The notes: generated by a model from the sequence alone, not told the origin. A stretch of 64,000 nt of DNA from Palsa-504 sp963800415 (GCA_963800415.1 CAWDBS010000033.1:87156-151155); one strand, 5' to 3'. Positions 1 through 8,743 are shown, counted from the first letter of the stretch. Made by a program: numbers and translations.

Positions 1-546
1 GCCCCGCCGCGGCAGTTCCTCGTTCGTGACGAGCTCGGACTGCAGCACCAGCCGCAGTTTCTGATCTACCGGCTCGACCGTGTAGCTGATCCCCGCGATA
101 GCACGCTGGGTCAGCGACACCATCCGCACCGACTTCACCTTGATCCTGGCCCCGGCGGGGGACGACCAGTCCACCTCCCGGGTCAGCGTGCCCGCCCGCA
201 GGTCGAGGACGCGCTCGTGCGAGTGCAGCGTGCCGTACCTGATGTCGAACGGCTCGTCGTCCACGAGCAGCCGGATGACCTTGCCGTTGGTGACGTTGAT
301 GACGGTCTGCCCGGCATCGGGATAGCCGTAGCCTGCCTCCGCGTACGGCAGCGACCGGACCTCGTACACCGAGTTCAGGTAGCTGCCGGGCAGCCCGTGG
401 GGGTCACCCTCGTCGAGGTTGCCGCGCAGCCCGATGTGCCCGTTCGACAGGGCGAAGATCGACTCGCTCTGCGCCAGGAGGTCCAGGTCGAGTCTGTTCT
501 CGACCAGCCGCCAGGGCTCGGTCCCGTACGCCGACTGCTTGATCAT
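1..546 (-). CDS. Glycoside hydrolase family 65 phosphorylase, N-terminal part (runs off the window)
   Basis: Maltose/trehalose/kojibiose phosphorylase-type enzyme that phosphorolyses an alpha-glucoside to beta-glucose 1-phosphate. The visible 182 residues begin MIKQSAYGTEPWRLVE and contain SIFALSNGHIGLRGNLDEG and LPGSYLNSVYE, typical of the GH65 N-terminal beta-sandwich. The catalytic domain lies outside the window, so the substrate cannot be read. The start is the ATG at 546-544, which overlaps the TGA of the upstream HAD gene (ATGA), so the two are translationally coupled. That pairing supports the assignment, because the HAD partner would convert the released glucose 1-phosphate. Partial because of the window edge, not broken. 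Confidence 0.85.
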   Translation of the reverse strand, partial: MIKQSAYGTEPWRLVENRLDLDLLAQSESIFALSNGHIGLRGNLDEGDPHGLPGSYLNSVYEVRSLPYAEAGYGYPDAGQTVINVTNGKVIRLLVDDEPFDIRYGTLHSHERVLDLRAGTLTREVDWSSPAGARIKVKSVRMVSLTQRAIAGISYTVEPVDQKLRLVLQSELVTNEELPRRG

Positions 547-1310
547 TGCGCACCCTGGCCTGGCTGTCCGTCCTGGTCCAGGAGTTCGGCCAGGTCACGC
601 ACCACGATGTCGGCTCCGTGCTTGCTGAGCTCCTCCGCCTGGCCAACCCGGTCCACGCCGACCACGAGTGCGAAATGACCGGCCCGGCCCGCCTCGACGC
701 CGGCCAGCGCGTCCTCGAACACCGCCGCGCGGCTGGACGGCATGTGGAGCTGCTCGGCCGCGAACAGGAACGTGTCGGGGGCGGGCTTGCCGCGCAGGCC
801 GCGCTCCTTGGCGATCATCCCGTCCACCCGCACGTCGAACAGTCCCCCCAGGCCTGCGGCATCAAGGATCTGCTGCGTGTTCGCGCTAGACGACACGATC
901 GCGGTCGATATTCCCTTTTCACGTGCCGAACGGATGTAGGTGACGGTTCCCTCGTACACCTGGACGCCCCCGGCGGCCAGCTTCGCCAGGACCAGGTCGT
1001 TCTTGCGGTTGCTCAGGCCGTAAATGGTGGGTGTCGCCGGCGGGTCATCCGGACTCCCCTCGGGCAGCTTGATGCCCCGGGATTCGAGGAAGGACCTGGT
1101 GCCGTCCAGCCGAGGCTTGCCATCGACGTAGGCGTCGTACTCGGCGTGCGCGTCGAACGGGACGAACTCGGTTCCGGTGCTCCCGGCGTGCTGGCGGAGG
1201 AAATCATCGAACATCTCCTTCCACGCTGCCGCGTGCACCACCGCGGTCTGGGTGACCACCCCGTCCATGTCGAACAGGCAGGCCGCGACTACGTCAGGAA
1301 GCCCGAACAT
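543..1310 (-). CDS. HAD-family beta-phosphoglucomutase-like hydrolase
   Basis: 255-residue HAD superfamily protein, most likely a beta-phosphoglucomutase working with the GH65 phosphorylase it overlaps by four bases. HAD motif I is ACLFDMDGVVTQT (nucleophile Asp and second Asp), motif II is IVSSSAN, the conserved lysine lies in GLRGKPAPDTFL, and motif III is AAVFEDALAGVEAG. A helical cap domain lies between motifs I and II (about residues 20-115). The ATG at 1310 is preceded by TGGAGGGGCG, a strong ribosome binding site. A phosphatase role cannot be excluded from sequence, but the coupling favours the mutase. Confidence 0.85.
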   Translation of the reverse strand: MFGLPDVVAACLFDMDGVVTQTAVVHAAAWKEMFDDFLRQHAGSTGTEFVPFDAHAEYDAYVDGKPRLDGTRSFLESRGIKLPEGSPDDPPATPTIYGLSNRKNDLVLAKLAAGGVQVYEGTVTYIRSAREKGISTAIVSSSANTQQILDAAGLGGLFDVRVDGMIAKERGLRGKPAPDTFLFAAEQLHMPSSRAAVFEDALAGVEAGRAGHFALVVGVDRVGQAEELSKHGADIVVRDLAELLDQDGQPGQGAQ

Positions 1311-1326
1311 CGCCCCTCCACGCAAG

Positions 1327-1656
1327 CTACGCCGGGAAGTCCGGCTTTTCCTCTGGCACCTCGAGGTCGGCCTTGGCCAGTTCCTCGATGTTGACGTCCT
1401 TGAAGGTGACCACGCGCACGTTCTTGACGAACCTGGCCGGGCGGTACATGTCCCAGACCCAGGCATCCCGCATCGTAACTTCGAAGAAGACCTCGCCGTT
1501 GTCACTTGACCGGACATTCAGCTCAACGTCATTCGTGAGGTAGAACCGGCGCTCGGTCTCGACTACGTGCGTGAACAACCCAACGACGTCGCGATATTCG
1601 CGATAGAGCTGCAGCTCCATCTCCGCCTCGTACTTCTCAAGGTCCTCCGCGCTCAT
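1327..1656 (-). CDS. DUF2469 family protein
   Basis: 109-residue conserved actinobacterial protein of unknown function. It opens with MSAEDLEKYEAEMELQLYRE and contains VVGLFTHVVETERRFYLTN and RDAWVWDMYRPARFVK, the hallmark stretches of DUF2469. No signal peptide or membrane segment is visible; it looks like a small cytoplasmic protein with a helical N-terminus. It overlaps the rnhB stop by four bases (ATGA), the arrangement normally seen in this lineage, so it belongs to the rplS-lepB-rnhB transcription unit. Family identity is confident; function is unknown. Confidence 0.92.
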   Translation of the reverse strand: MSAEDLEKYEAEMELQLYREYRDVVGLFTHVVETERRFYLTNDVELNVRSSDNGEVFFEVTMRDAWVWDMYRPARFVKNVRVVTFKDVNIEELAKADLEVPEEKPDFPA

Positions 1657-2570
1657 GAGTTCATTCTCCTCTCGTTCTCCCCCGATATACCCGCCGGGCC
1701 GACCCCGCAGGCCACCAGGGCCCCGGCCGGGCCGCCGACGGCGGGATCGGCTACGCCCGGCAGCTCAGCGGGCTCCAGGAGCTCCGCCGCATCCACAGGC
1801 GCTATCGGGTCTACGGGATTAACCACGGCCGCACGGGTCACGTTCACGAACGAGTACCGGTGCACCGGGCTCGGCCCGTGCTCCGCCAGGGCGCTTACGT
1901 GCTCATCGGTGACATATCCCTTGTGCCGGTCGAAACCGTATAGGGGATAACGTTCATGCAGGTCCCGCATCATCCTGTCCCGGCTTACCTTGGCCACGAC
2001 GGAGGCCGCCGCGACCGAGGCGGTAACCCGGTCGCCCTTCCAGACCGCAAGCCCGGGTATGCCGAGCCCGCGAACCGGAAAGCCGTCGGTGAGCACGTAT
2101 CCAGGCACGGCACGCAGGCCCGCGAAGGCGCGGCGCATGCCGGAGACGTTGCACACATGCAGCCCGGTGGCATCGATCTGGTCGGCGCCGATGACCACGA
2201 CGTGCCAGTCGACGGCCCGGCGGAGCACCTCGGCGTAGGCCTCCTCCCTGGCCGGCGGGGTCAGCAGCTTGGAGTCGGCCAGCCCGGGCATCCGCCGGAT
2301 GCTGGCGGGATCGAGCACCACAGCCGCCACCACCAGCGGTCCCGCGCAGGCCCCCCGGCCGGCCTCGTCGATGCCGGCGACGGGCGCGAACCCAGCCCGG
2401 GCGAGGACGGTTTCGTACGCGCCGAGCCCGCCGTCACGCCGGGGCGTGTAGGCCGGATACCTGGGGTACAGGTTCCGGAAGGAGACCTGAGAGCCTGAAG
2501 GAGCCAGAGGCGTTTCGGCGGCCCGCGAGGCCAGGTTGCTGGCCGGCGGCGCACCAGAATGGCGGGTCAT
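1653..2570 (-). CDS. rnhB: Ribonuclease HII
   Basis: Cleaves the RNA strand of RNA-DNA hybrids and removes misincorporated ribonucleotides. The catalytic region starts at VAGIDEAGRGACAGPLVVAA (Asp-Glu of the DEAGRG motif), followed by LADSKLLTPPAREE and the GKGVTDEH-like HKGYVTDEHVSAL. At 305 residues it is longer than usual because of a roughly 50-residue N-terminal extension and a Pro/Ala-rich C-terminal tail after VNVTRAAVV, neither matching a known domain. The ATG at 2570 has no strong Shine-Dalgarno sequence, so a later start is possible. It sits between lepB and DUF2469 as in other actinomycetes. Confidence 0.93.
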   Translation of the reverse strand: MTRHSGAPPASNLASRAAETPLAPSGSQVSFRNLYPRYPAYTPRRDGGLGAYETVLARAGFAPVAGIDEAGRGACAGPLVVAAVVLDPASIRRMPGLADSKLLTPPAREEAYAEVLRRAVDWHVVVIGADQIDATGLHVCNVSGMRRAFAGLRAVPGYVLTDGFPVRGLGIPGLAVWKGDRVTASVAAASVVAKVSRDRMMRDLHERYPLYGFDRHKGYVTDEHVSALAEHGPSPVHRYSFVNVTRAAVVNPVDPIAPVDAAELLEPAELPGVADPAVGGPAGALVACGVGPAGISGENERRMNS

Positions 2571-2752
2571 GACACTGCGAAGGGTACGCCAGTTGCCGGG
2601 GTCGCGTGGACAAGCCGACCAGGGCGCCCGGCGCCGCGCTGGTGACCGGGGCGGGGTTCGGTTGCCGACCGGACCGCCGCTGCACTGATGACCAGGGCCG
2701 GGGCTCGGTTGCTGACGGGCCGCGGTGGCGCAGCCGACTAGGGCCGAGCCCG

Positions 2753-3829
2753 CTACCGGCCGGGTCTGCGGCGCGCCGCGCGGCGGCGGGCGAGGCGTAG
2801 CCGCGCCCGCCGTTGCAGCCAGGTGACGGGGACGGCCGCGGCGAAGCCGAGAGTCAGCGGCAGGGCCGGGCTGGAGGGCTCAAGCCGGGCCGACAGGAGA
2901 TCGGCGGGGTCCTGGGCGGCCGGAGGGCTCGAGGCCGCCGCGGCGGCGTTCAGCTTCGGCTGCTCGAAGGTGCCGGGAATAGGCAGGAACCGCCACCGGC
3001 TGGGCGGCCAGATGATGACGAAAGCGCGGCCGATCACGGCGCTTTCCGGGATCGTGCCGCCGCCGGGATCGCCGAGATGATTCCTGGCGTCGTCGGAAAT
3101 CAGCCGGTGGTCTCCCATGACCCACAGCCGGCCGGGCGGCACGTCAATGTTGAACCTGATCTCCGAGGGGGCGTCGCCGGGATACAGGTACGACTGCTCG
3201 GTCAGCGGGACACCGTTGACGGTGACCCGGCCCTGCGCGTCGCAGCAGGCCACATGGTCTCCCGGCAGCCCGATGACCCGCTTGATGAGGATATCTCCCG
3301 GGTGGCCGAAGCCGAACATGCTGGAAAAACCGTCGGCGAACTTCACGAGGAAATTGGTGTCCGTGGGCGCGGTGCCGGGGTCCCATGAGCCGTCCCCGTT
3401 GAACACCACGATGTCGCCGCGGTGAATGCCGCGGACATCGTAGACGAGCTTATTGACCAGCACCCGGTCGTTAACCTCGAGCGTATTCTCCATCGACCCG
3501 GACGGTATGAAGAAGGCCTGGATCGCATAGGTCTTGATGATGACCGCGAGCAGCAACGCGATGACGACCAAGACGGGGAACTCACGCCAGAACGACCGCT
3601 TCCTGCGCGGGCGCCGGCTCGCCGGGCTCAAGCCCCGAGAGGCCTTCTTGTCGTCCGGCGCGTCAGCACCAGCCTGCGCGGTGCCGCTGGCCTCGGCCGG
3701 GCCAGGAGCCTCGGCCCCGTTGTCCGCGCTGGCCGGCCGACCCTGGTCAGGCTGCGCTGACGCGGCGCTCTCACCCGAACCGGCCTCGGGCTCGGCCCCC
3801 GGCGTCACACCACGGCCAGCGCCGCTCAT
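2753..3829 (-). CDS. lepB: Signal peptidase I (first of two)
   Basis: Membrane serine protease that removes signal peptides from secreted proteins. A disordered cytoplasmic N-terminus of about 95 residues rich in Ala, Pro, Glu and Gly leads into one membrane segment (FPVLVVIALLLAVIIKTYAI). The nucleophile Ser is in FFIPSGSMENTL and the general-base Lys in DILIKRVIGLPGDHV; the later box is VMGDHRLISDDARNH. A hydrophobic Ala-rich stretch near the C-terminus (ALPLTLGFAAAVPVTWL) may be a second anchor. I chose the ATG at 3829, preceded by GGAAGGGGCGCAT, over upstream codons. The tandem paralogue lies immediately upstream. Confidence 0.93.
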   Translation of the reverse strand: MSGAGRGVTPGAEPEAGSGESAASAQPDQGRPASADNGAEAPGPAEASGTAQAGADAPDDKKASRGLSPASRRPRRKRSFWREFPVLVVIALLLAVIIKTYAIQAFFIPSGSMENTLEVNDRVLVNKLVYDVRGIHRGDIVVFNGDGSWDPGTAPTDTNFLVKFADGFSSMFGFGHPGDILIKRVIGLPGDHVACCDAQGRVTVNGVPLTEQSYLYPGDAPSEIRFNIDVPPGRLWVMGDHRLISDDARNHLGDPGGGTIPESAVIGRAFVIIWPPSRWRFLPIPGTFEQPKLNAAAAASSPPAAQDPADLLSARLEPSSPALPLTLGFAAAVPVTWLQRRARLRLARRRAARRRPGR

Positions 3830-4106
3830 ATGCGCCCCTTCCGCTCGCGCGCACCACGTGCCCGGCCCGCGCGCTGGGTTCGGCGATCCTACCGTGGCGC
3901 GCACCAGGACCTAGACGGTTTCACTCAGGTCCACGCCCCTCATCGGGTTCACCGTCATCGAGTCGAGCTTAGCGCCATATCCCGGCCACCGGACCGGCAG
4001 CCCTGGGCAAGTACGGGCGGCGGGATCAGCCGGCCAATTGCGTGCAGAAATAACATTTCCGCACGTTAAGGCGCCTATCGCGGCGCCGTAACGTGCGGGC
4101 CTGCGG

Positions 4107-5075
4107 TTAACGTGAGCGGGCCCGGGACTTGGGCCCGGATCGTCGCTCACCAGAACGGCGGCGCCGCCGCAGGAGAAGCACGGGGGCTCCGATGACGCCG
4201 GCGGCCCCGGCCGCTCCCGCCACCGGGGCGGCCGCCACGGCGCTAAGCGTGGCCCCGCCGGCGGTGACCGCGGTCCCGCCGACATCGAGCACGGCGGCAC
4301 CCGCGGCGCCAGCGTGCAGCGCGGCCTGCTGGAAGGTCGACGGGATGGGCAGGTCGCGGATCTGCGACGGCGGCCAGATGATCACGAACGCCCGGCCCAC
4401 GACCTGGTTCTCCGGGATGGCGCCGCCGCCCGGATCACCCGGGTGGTAGCGCGAGTCATCGGAATCGCTGCGGTGGTCCCCCATGACCCACAGGTGCCCG
4501 GCCGGAACGACCTCGTTGAACTTGAAGGAGGAGGGCGGGTTGCCGGGGAACACGTACGAACCCTCGTTCAGCGAAACGCCGTTGACGGTGACCCGGCCCT
4601 GCGCGTCGCAGCAGGCCACGCGGTCACCGGGCAGGCCGATCACCCGCTTGATGTAGTAGGTCTGGTCGCTGTGCAGCCCGAGGCCGGACAGCAGGTCGTC
4701 GAAGACCCGGATCACCGGATTGCCGGGCGGCGGTGGGGCATCGGGGCCCCATGAGTCCTGCCCGCTGAACACGACGATGTCGCCGCGGCCGATGCCGCGC
4801 ACGTGATAGACGACCTTGTTCACCAGGACCCGGTCGCCGACCTGAAGGGTGTTCTCCATCGACGCGGACGGGATCCGGTACACCTGGACGATGAACGCCT
4901 TCACCAGCAGGGTAAGAACGGCGGCAGCCACGATGATGGTGAGCAGTTCGCGCCCGAAGCTTTTCTTCTTCTTGGCCGCGGGAGCGCTCTGGTCCGGCTC
5001 CGGTGCGCTCTTGTCCGCAGCCGGCTCGGCGGTCCGAGCCGCCGCGAGCATGGCAGGATCCTGCTGATCGTCCAT
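4107..5075 (-). CDS. lepB: Signal peptidase I (second copy)
   Basis: Paralogue of the downstream lepB with the same architecture: charged cytoplasmic N-terminus, a single N-terminal membrane segment (LLTIIVAAAVLTLLVKAFIV), Ser in YRIPSASMENTLQVGDR, Lys in YYIKRVIGLPGDRV, and the box VMGDHRSDSDDSRYHPGD. The C-terminus has an Ala/Gly-rich hydrophobic stretch followed by an Arg/Lys tail, consistent with a second anchor. It follows rplS directly. The start is uncertain between the ATG at 5075 (used) and a GTG at 5093 that almost abuts the rplS stop. Tandem signal peptidase genes at this place are usual in actinomycetes. Confidence 0.92.
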   Translation of the reverse strand: MDDQQDPAMLAAARTAEPAADKSAPEPDQSAPAAKKKKSFGRELLTIIVAAAVLTLLVKAFIVQVYRIPSASMENTLQVGDRVLVNKVVYHVRGIGRGDIVVFSGQDSWGPDAPPPPGNPVIRVFDDLLSGLGLHSDQTYYIKRVIGLPGDRVACCDAQGRVTVNGVSLNEGSYVFPGNPPSSFKFNEVVPAGHLWVMGDHRSDSDDSRYHPGDPGGGAIPENQVVGRAFVIIWPPSQIRDLPIPSTFQQAALHAGAAGAAVLDVGGTAVTAGGATLSAVAAAPVAGAAGAAGVIGAPVLLLRRRRRSGERRSGPKSRARSR

Positions 5076-5094
5076 CGGCGGCCCGCCGGGCACG

Positions 5095-5454
5095 TCAGCT
5101 GCCGGTCTGGTCGCGACGCTCCTTGATGCGGGCTGCCTTGCCGCGCAGCTCCCTCAGGTAGTACAGCTTGGCGCGGCGCACCCGGCCCCGGGTGACCGGC
5201 TCGATCTTGTCGATCGACGGGCTGTGCACCGGGAAGGTCCGCTCGACGCCCACGCCGTAGCTGACCTTGCGGACGGTGAACGTCTCCCGGGCCCCGCTGC
5301 CCTGGCGCCGGATCACCACGCCCTGGAACACCTGGATCCGTGAGCGGTTCCCCTCCGTGACCCGGACGTGGACCCTGAGCGTGTCCCCGGGCCGGAAGTC
5401 CGGGATGTCAGACCGGGTCTGGGCCTGCTCGATTTCGGCAATCGCGGTATGCAT
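5095..5454 (-). CDS. rplS: 50S ribosomal protein L19
   Basis: 119-residue large-subunit protein at the 30S-50S interface. Diagnostic segments are FRPGDTLRVHVRVTEGNRSR, VFQGVVIRRQGSGARETFTV and IDKIEPVTRGRVRRAKLYYL; length and full-length similarity leave no doubt. The ATG at 5454 is preceded by CGAGGAAACC. A 106-base gap separates it from trmD upstream, and lepB follows with almost no gap. Part of the rpsP-to-DUF2469 minus-strand unit. Confidence 0.97.
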   Translation of the reverse strand: MHTAIAEIEQAQTRSDIPDFRPGDTLRVHVRVTEGNRSRIQVFQGVVIRRQGSGARETFTVRKVSYGVGVERTFPVHSPSIDKIEPVTRGRVRRAKLYYLRELRGKAARIKERRDQTGS

Positions 5455-5560
5455 GACAGCGGTTTCCTCGGTGGTGGTCGTTACGGGCACCCAGCGGCCG
5501 GCTCGCGCCAGCGGGACCTCTTGGGGTCCCCGGTCAGGTCCCTGAAAAAGACAGCGGACT

Positions 5561-6397
5561 TCAGTGTGCCATATCTTCGCCACTAACCGGAAAGCCAGCC
5601 GCCGAGGAGCCCTCCCCGGCGGCCGGGATTCCGGCCTCGGCCAGCACCTGCCGGTCGCGCCGGTCCAGGTCGTCCAGGGCCCCGATGAGATCCGGCCGGT
5701 GGGCGGCGGTCCGGCGCAGCGCCATGTCGCGGCGCCAGCGCGCGATCGCGGCGTGATTGCCTGACAGCAGGACCTCGGGCACCTCACGCTCGCGCCAGGT
5801 CCGCGGCCGGGTATAGACGGGGCCCTCGAGCAGGCCGCGCATGGCGGCCGCGGGTTCCCCGTCGCCGCCGAACGAGTCGTCGCCAGCCGAGCACGCGTTG
5901 CCCAGGACGCCCGGCAGCAGCCGCCCCACCGCCTCAATCATGACCAGGGCGGCGACTTCGCCGCCGGCCAGCACGTAGTCGCCGATGCTCACCTCGTCCA
6001 CCGGCATCCGCGCCCGCATCGCCTCGACGACCCGGGCGTCGATGCCCTCGTAACGCCCGCAGGCGAACACCAGCCGCGGTTCGGCCGCGTACCTGGCCGC
6101 CATGTCCTGCGAGAAGGGCAATCCGCTCGGCGTCGGCACGACCAATCGGGCCGCCTCGTCAGCGGGAACGATCTCGTCGAGGGCGTCGCCCCAGACGTCC
6201 GGCTTCATCACCATGCCCGGCCCGCCGCCGAACGGCACGTCGTCCACCGAGTGATGGACGTCCCTGGCCCAGCGGCGCAGGTCGTGCACGCGGAACTCGA
6301 TGTCGCCCCGCGCCGCGGCCTTCCCGATCAGCGAGATTCCGAGCGGGGTGCCGAAGTACTCCGGGAAGATCGTCACGATGTCGGTGCGCAGCCCCAC
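5561..6397 (-). CDS. trmD: tRNA (guanine37-N1)-methyltransferase
   Basis: SAM-dependent enzyme that methylates G37 next to the anticodon and prevents frameshifting. It begins MGLRTDIVTIFPEYF (GTG start at 6397, with GGAGAGG upstream). The SPOUT trefoil-knot motifs are visible: LVFACGRYEGIDARV and VSIGDYVLAGGEVAAL, plus DVPFGGGPGMVMKPD. The C-terminal domain has the usual VYTRPRTWREREVPEVLLSG. 278 residues, normal with a slightly extended C-terminal tail. It follows rimM, the standard pairing in ribosome-maturation operons. Confidence 0.97.
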   Translation of the reverse strand: MGLRTDIVTIFPEYFGTPLGISLIGKAAARGDIEFRVHDLRRWARDVHHSVDDVPFGGGPGMVMKPDVWGDALDEIVPADEAARLVVPTPSGLPFSQDMAARYAAEPRLVFACGRYEGIDARVVEAMRARMPVDEVSIGDYVLAGGEVAALVMIEAVGRLLPGVLGNACSAGDDSFGGDGEPAAAMRGLLEGPVYTRPRTWREREVPEVLLSGNHAAIARWRRDMALRRTAAHRPDLIGALDDLDRRDRQVLAEAGIPAAGEGSSAAGFPVSGEDMAH

Positions 6398-6429
6398 GCC
6401 CTCTCCTTATTTCTCCGGCCGTGGTTCGG

Positions 6430-6972
6430 CTATTGCGCCGGGGCCGGGTCGATCAGTCCCGGCGGCGGGTCGATGACGACTTGGCCGGCCCGCACGTCGA
6501 TCTCGGGCACGATCGCCTTCACGAACGGCACCAGGCACTCGCCGTCCTGGCCGTCGGTGCGCCGCACGACCAGCAGGTCCTGGCCGGAGTGCCGCACGTC
6601 GATGACCACGCCGACCGGGTCTCCGGCGCAGGTCCGCACCGACAGGCCGATCAGCTCGTGGTCGCGGAACTCGTCCGGGTCCGGGATGTCCGGCAGCTGG
6701 CTCGAATCCACGCTCAGCCAGCTGCCGGTCAGCTCTCCGGCCGCGGTCCGGTCAGTGATCCCGGCGAAGGCGACCAGAAGCTGTCCCGAGTGCCAGCGCG
6801 CCGCGGCGACCGTCATCGGCTCGGCGTCCGCAAGCTCCGCGTCAGCAGAACGGCTGGCGTGCACGGTGGCGCCCACGGCAAACCGGAGGTCAGGCTCGTC
6901 GGTCCTGACCCCGATGACGACCTCGCCACGGATCCCGTGCGGACGGCCGACCCGGCCGACGATTACCCGCAT
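6430..6972 (-). CDS. rimM: Ribosome maturation factor RimM
   Basis: 180-residue factor for 30S head assembly that binds S19. The N-terminal beta-barrel starts MRVIVGRVGRPHGIRGEVVI, the classic RimM signature. The C-terminal PRC-barrel covers the second half, with ELIGLSVRTCAGDPVGVVID and ECLVPFVKAIVPEIDVRAG. The ATG at 6972 lies four bases after the khpA stop and trmD follows, so all three are probably co-translated. Length is typical. Confidence 0.96.
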   Translation of the reverse strand: MRVIVGRVGRPHGIRGEVVIGVRTDEPDLRFAVGATVHASRSADAELADAEPMTVAAARWHSGQLLVAFAGITDRTAAGELTGSWLSVDSSQLPDIPDPDEFRDHELIGLSVRTCAGDPVGVVIDVRHSGQDLLVVRRTDGQDGECLVPFVKAIVPEIDVRAGQVVIDPPPGLIDPAPAQ

Positions 6973-6976
6973 CGGG

Positions 6977-7219
6977 TCAGCGGACCTCGTTAGCGTCCAG
7001 CAGATCGATCCGGACGTAGCGGCCCGCCGCCAGGGCGCCGATCACGGTGCGCAGCGCCCTGGCGGTGCGCCCGCCCCGGCCGATGACCTTGCCGAGATCG
7101 TCGGGATGCACCCGCACCTCGAGGACGTTGCCCCGGCGCAGCGTCCTGCTGGCTACCTGAACATCGTCCGGATACTGGACGATGCCCCGGACCAGGTGCT
7201 CGAGGGCTTCCTCAAGCAC
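6977..7219 (-). CDS. khpA: KH-domain RNA-binding protein KhpA
   Basis: 80-residue KH-domain protein (the family between rpsP and rimM), implicated elsewhere in sRNA and translation control with KhpB. The KH core is LEVRVHPDDLGKVIGRGGRT with the GxxG loop as GRGG. I place the start at the GTG at 7219 because GGGGAGCGGAG lies just upstream and family members begin at this LEEALEHLV motif. As sequenced, the reading frame stays open upstream into rpsP because of a frameshift in the rpsP tail, giving an apparent S16-KH fusion; see the rpsP entry. Confidence 0.85.
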   Translation of the reverse strand: MLEEALEHLVRGIVQYPDDVQVASRTLRRGNVLEVRVHPDDLGKVIGRGGRTARALRTVIGALAAGRYVRIDLLDANEVR

Positions 7220-7242
7220 GTCAGGCTCCGCTCCCCGGCTCG

Positions 7243-7984
7243 TCAGCCGCGGCCTTCGGCGTCGACGGCTTCCGCGCTCGCGGCAGAGTCGCTTGCGGCA
7301 GTGTCGCTCGCGGCTTCGGCAGCAGAGTCGCTGCGTCGGAGTTTGGGCGGCAGTGTCGCTCGCGGCTTCGGCGGCAGTGTCGCTCGCGGCTTCGGCAGCA
7401 GTGTCGCTCGCGGCTTCGGCAGCAGAGTCGCTCGCGGCTTCGGCAGCAGTGTCGCTCGCGGCTTCGGCGGCGGGGGCCTTGGCCTCCTCACCGTCCGCCT
7501 CGGCCTTGGCCCGGCCCTTGGCCGCGCTGTCCTTGGCCGCGCTGTCCTTGGCGGGGACATCCTTGGCGGCCTTGGCCGCCCTGGACTGGGTCCCGGCCTT
7601 GCTCTCCTTGGACGCCTTATCTTCCTTGGCTTCCTTGCTGGCCTGGCTCTCCTTGGCGGCGGCCGTGAAGCGCTCCTTCTTGTCCGCGCGCGGCTCGGCC
7701 GTCCGCAGGGTGCCCTCGGCTCCCGGTTCCCCGGTGAACTTCTGCCAGTCCCCGGTGATCTTGAGCAGGACCCGGACCGGGTCGGTGGGCTGCGCCCCCA
7801 CCGAGAGCCAGTGCTGCGCCCGCTCGGAGTTCACTTCGATGAGCGAGGGCTCGGCCTTCGGGTAATACGTGCCGATCTCCTCGATGGCACGCCCGTCGCG
7901 CTTGGTGCGCGAATCCGCGACAACGATCCGGTAGTGCGGCTCCCGGATTTTACCCAGGCGCTTCAGCTTGATCTTGACAGCCAC
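7243..7984 (-). CDS. rpsP: 30S ribosomal protein S16 with a long repetitive tail (frameshift near 7335)
   Basis: Early-assembly 30S protein. The S16 core is the first ~80 residues (AVKIKLKRLGKIREPHYRIV, DGRAIEEIGTYYPKAEPSL, ERAQHWLSVGAQPTDPVRVL). The GTG start at 7984 follows GGGAGAAGACC. A Lys/Ala/Glu-rich tail and then 24-base repeats coding AAEAASDT follow. At about 7325-7340 one repeat is altered by a net one-base gain. Upstream the Ala/Glu/Ser pattern is in the start frame. Downstream it continues in another frame ending at TGA 7245-7243 (SDSAAEAASDTAASDSAASA). Without correction the start frame reads through a Cys/Arg-rich stretch into khpA. S16 proteins of high-GC actinomycetes often have acidic Ala-rich tails, so the corrected version is preferred. 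Confidence 0.88.
7283..7466 (-). repeat. 24-base tandem repeat in the rpsP tail
   Basis: About seven copies of a 24-base unit (plus strand TCGCTCGCGGCTTCGGCAGC...) alternating between two forms that code AAEAASDT and AAEAASDS on the minus strand. The period is a multiple of three, so copy-number change keeps the frame. One copy at about 7325-7340 is degenerate and holds the one-base shift. Confidence 0.85.
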
Positions 7985-8106
7985 GACTGTGGTCTTCTCC
8001 CAGCGATAGATGCGAAGCGGCGGACCCGCGCCGACCGGGGAACAGCCGACGGGACCGCACAGATGAGCCAGGCCGGGCGAACGAGGAGAGGGCGTCGCAT
8101 GGCCTA

Positions 8107-8743
8107 GCGGTCAGCCTCACATTGTGCCAGACAACTGTCGCTGACTAGTAATCGTTGCCGAACCCGGGTGGCCCGGGTGTGCCAGCGGGCTTCCGATGCC
8201 AGAGATGCTCGTGTGGTGCATGAGACATGCGAGAAACACGACTAGCCGCGAGCGGCTGGACGGAAGGGTGCGAGTGGCTCGACGGAAGGGTGCAGGGAAG
8301 GGTGCAGGGAAGGGTGCAGGGAGTGTACGGGCGAGGTGGATGAGGCACATACAGGGTGGTCGGAGGCGCCCCGACCTTGGGGTCTCACATATTGAAACAG
8401 TTACATAACGTACGTTGACTCGCGCCAAACGGGCATCCTAGCGTTGCCATACTGTTCTATATATGTACGTTCGTTCGCAGAGCGCACGAATCCATCGGCG
8501 CAACGGCGGCGCACTCTCACAAAATGATAGGAGCCGGCATATTAGGTATCCCCTACCGAGGCCGCCGGAACCCCGAGGAGCCCAGCCGCACGTTGCTTTC
8601 ATCTGCAGGGCCACCTCATCGGGATTTAGGTGATGTTAGCCTCATGACGCCGCAGCACCCTGAGTCAAGTCCGCAGGGGTCGCCGGTGTCCCTCAAACGC
8701 GGTCCCGCGCCCTCGGCGCGACCTCAAAGGAGATCGATTGCAC
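8107..8743. other. Gene-free divergent intergenic region between rpsP and the ABC importer
   Basis: About 640 bases without a convincing gene. It holds a 12-base tandem repeat (GAAGGGTGCAGG, about three copies, 8285-8321) and an AT-richer stretch at 8390-8480 with the palindrome-like ACGTACGT/TATATATG context and a promoter candidate listed separately. The rpsP leader (minus strand) should start in its left part and the importer leader (plus strand) in its right part. Short reading frames here lack ribosome binding sites and protein-like composition. Confidence 0.6.
8415..8444 (+). promoter_or_regulatory. Candidate sigma-70-type promoter for the ABC importer
   Basis: TTGACT at 8415-8420 and TAGCGT at 8439-8444 are separated by 18 bases. 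TAGnnT is the common actinobacterial -10 form. It lies in the only AT-rich part of the divergent region and would give a leader of about 290 bases before the solute-binding protein. Motif match only. Confidence 0.4.

Noticed and set aside
6251..8107. Long open frame on plus opposite trmD-rimM-khpA-rpsP
   Set aside because: Antisense shadow of ribosomal genes; repeats of SLAASAAES-type residues come from the rpsP tail.
8107..8743. Riboswitch in the importer leader
   Set aside because: No conserved aptamer motif recognised; only a simple repeat and an AT-rich promoter-like part.
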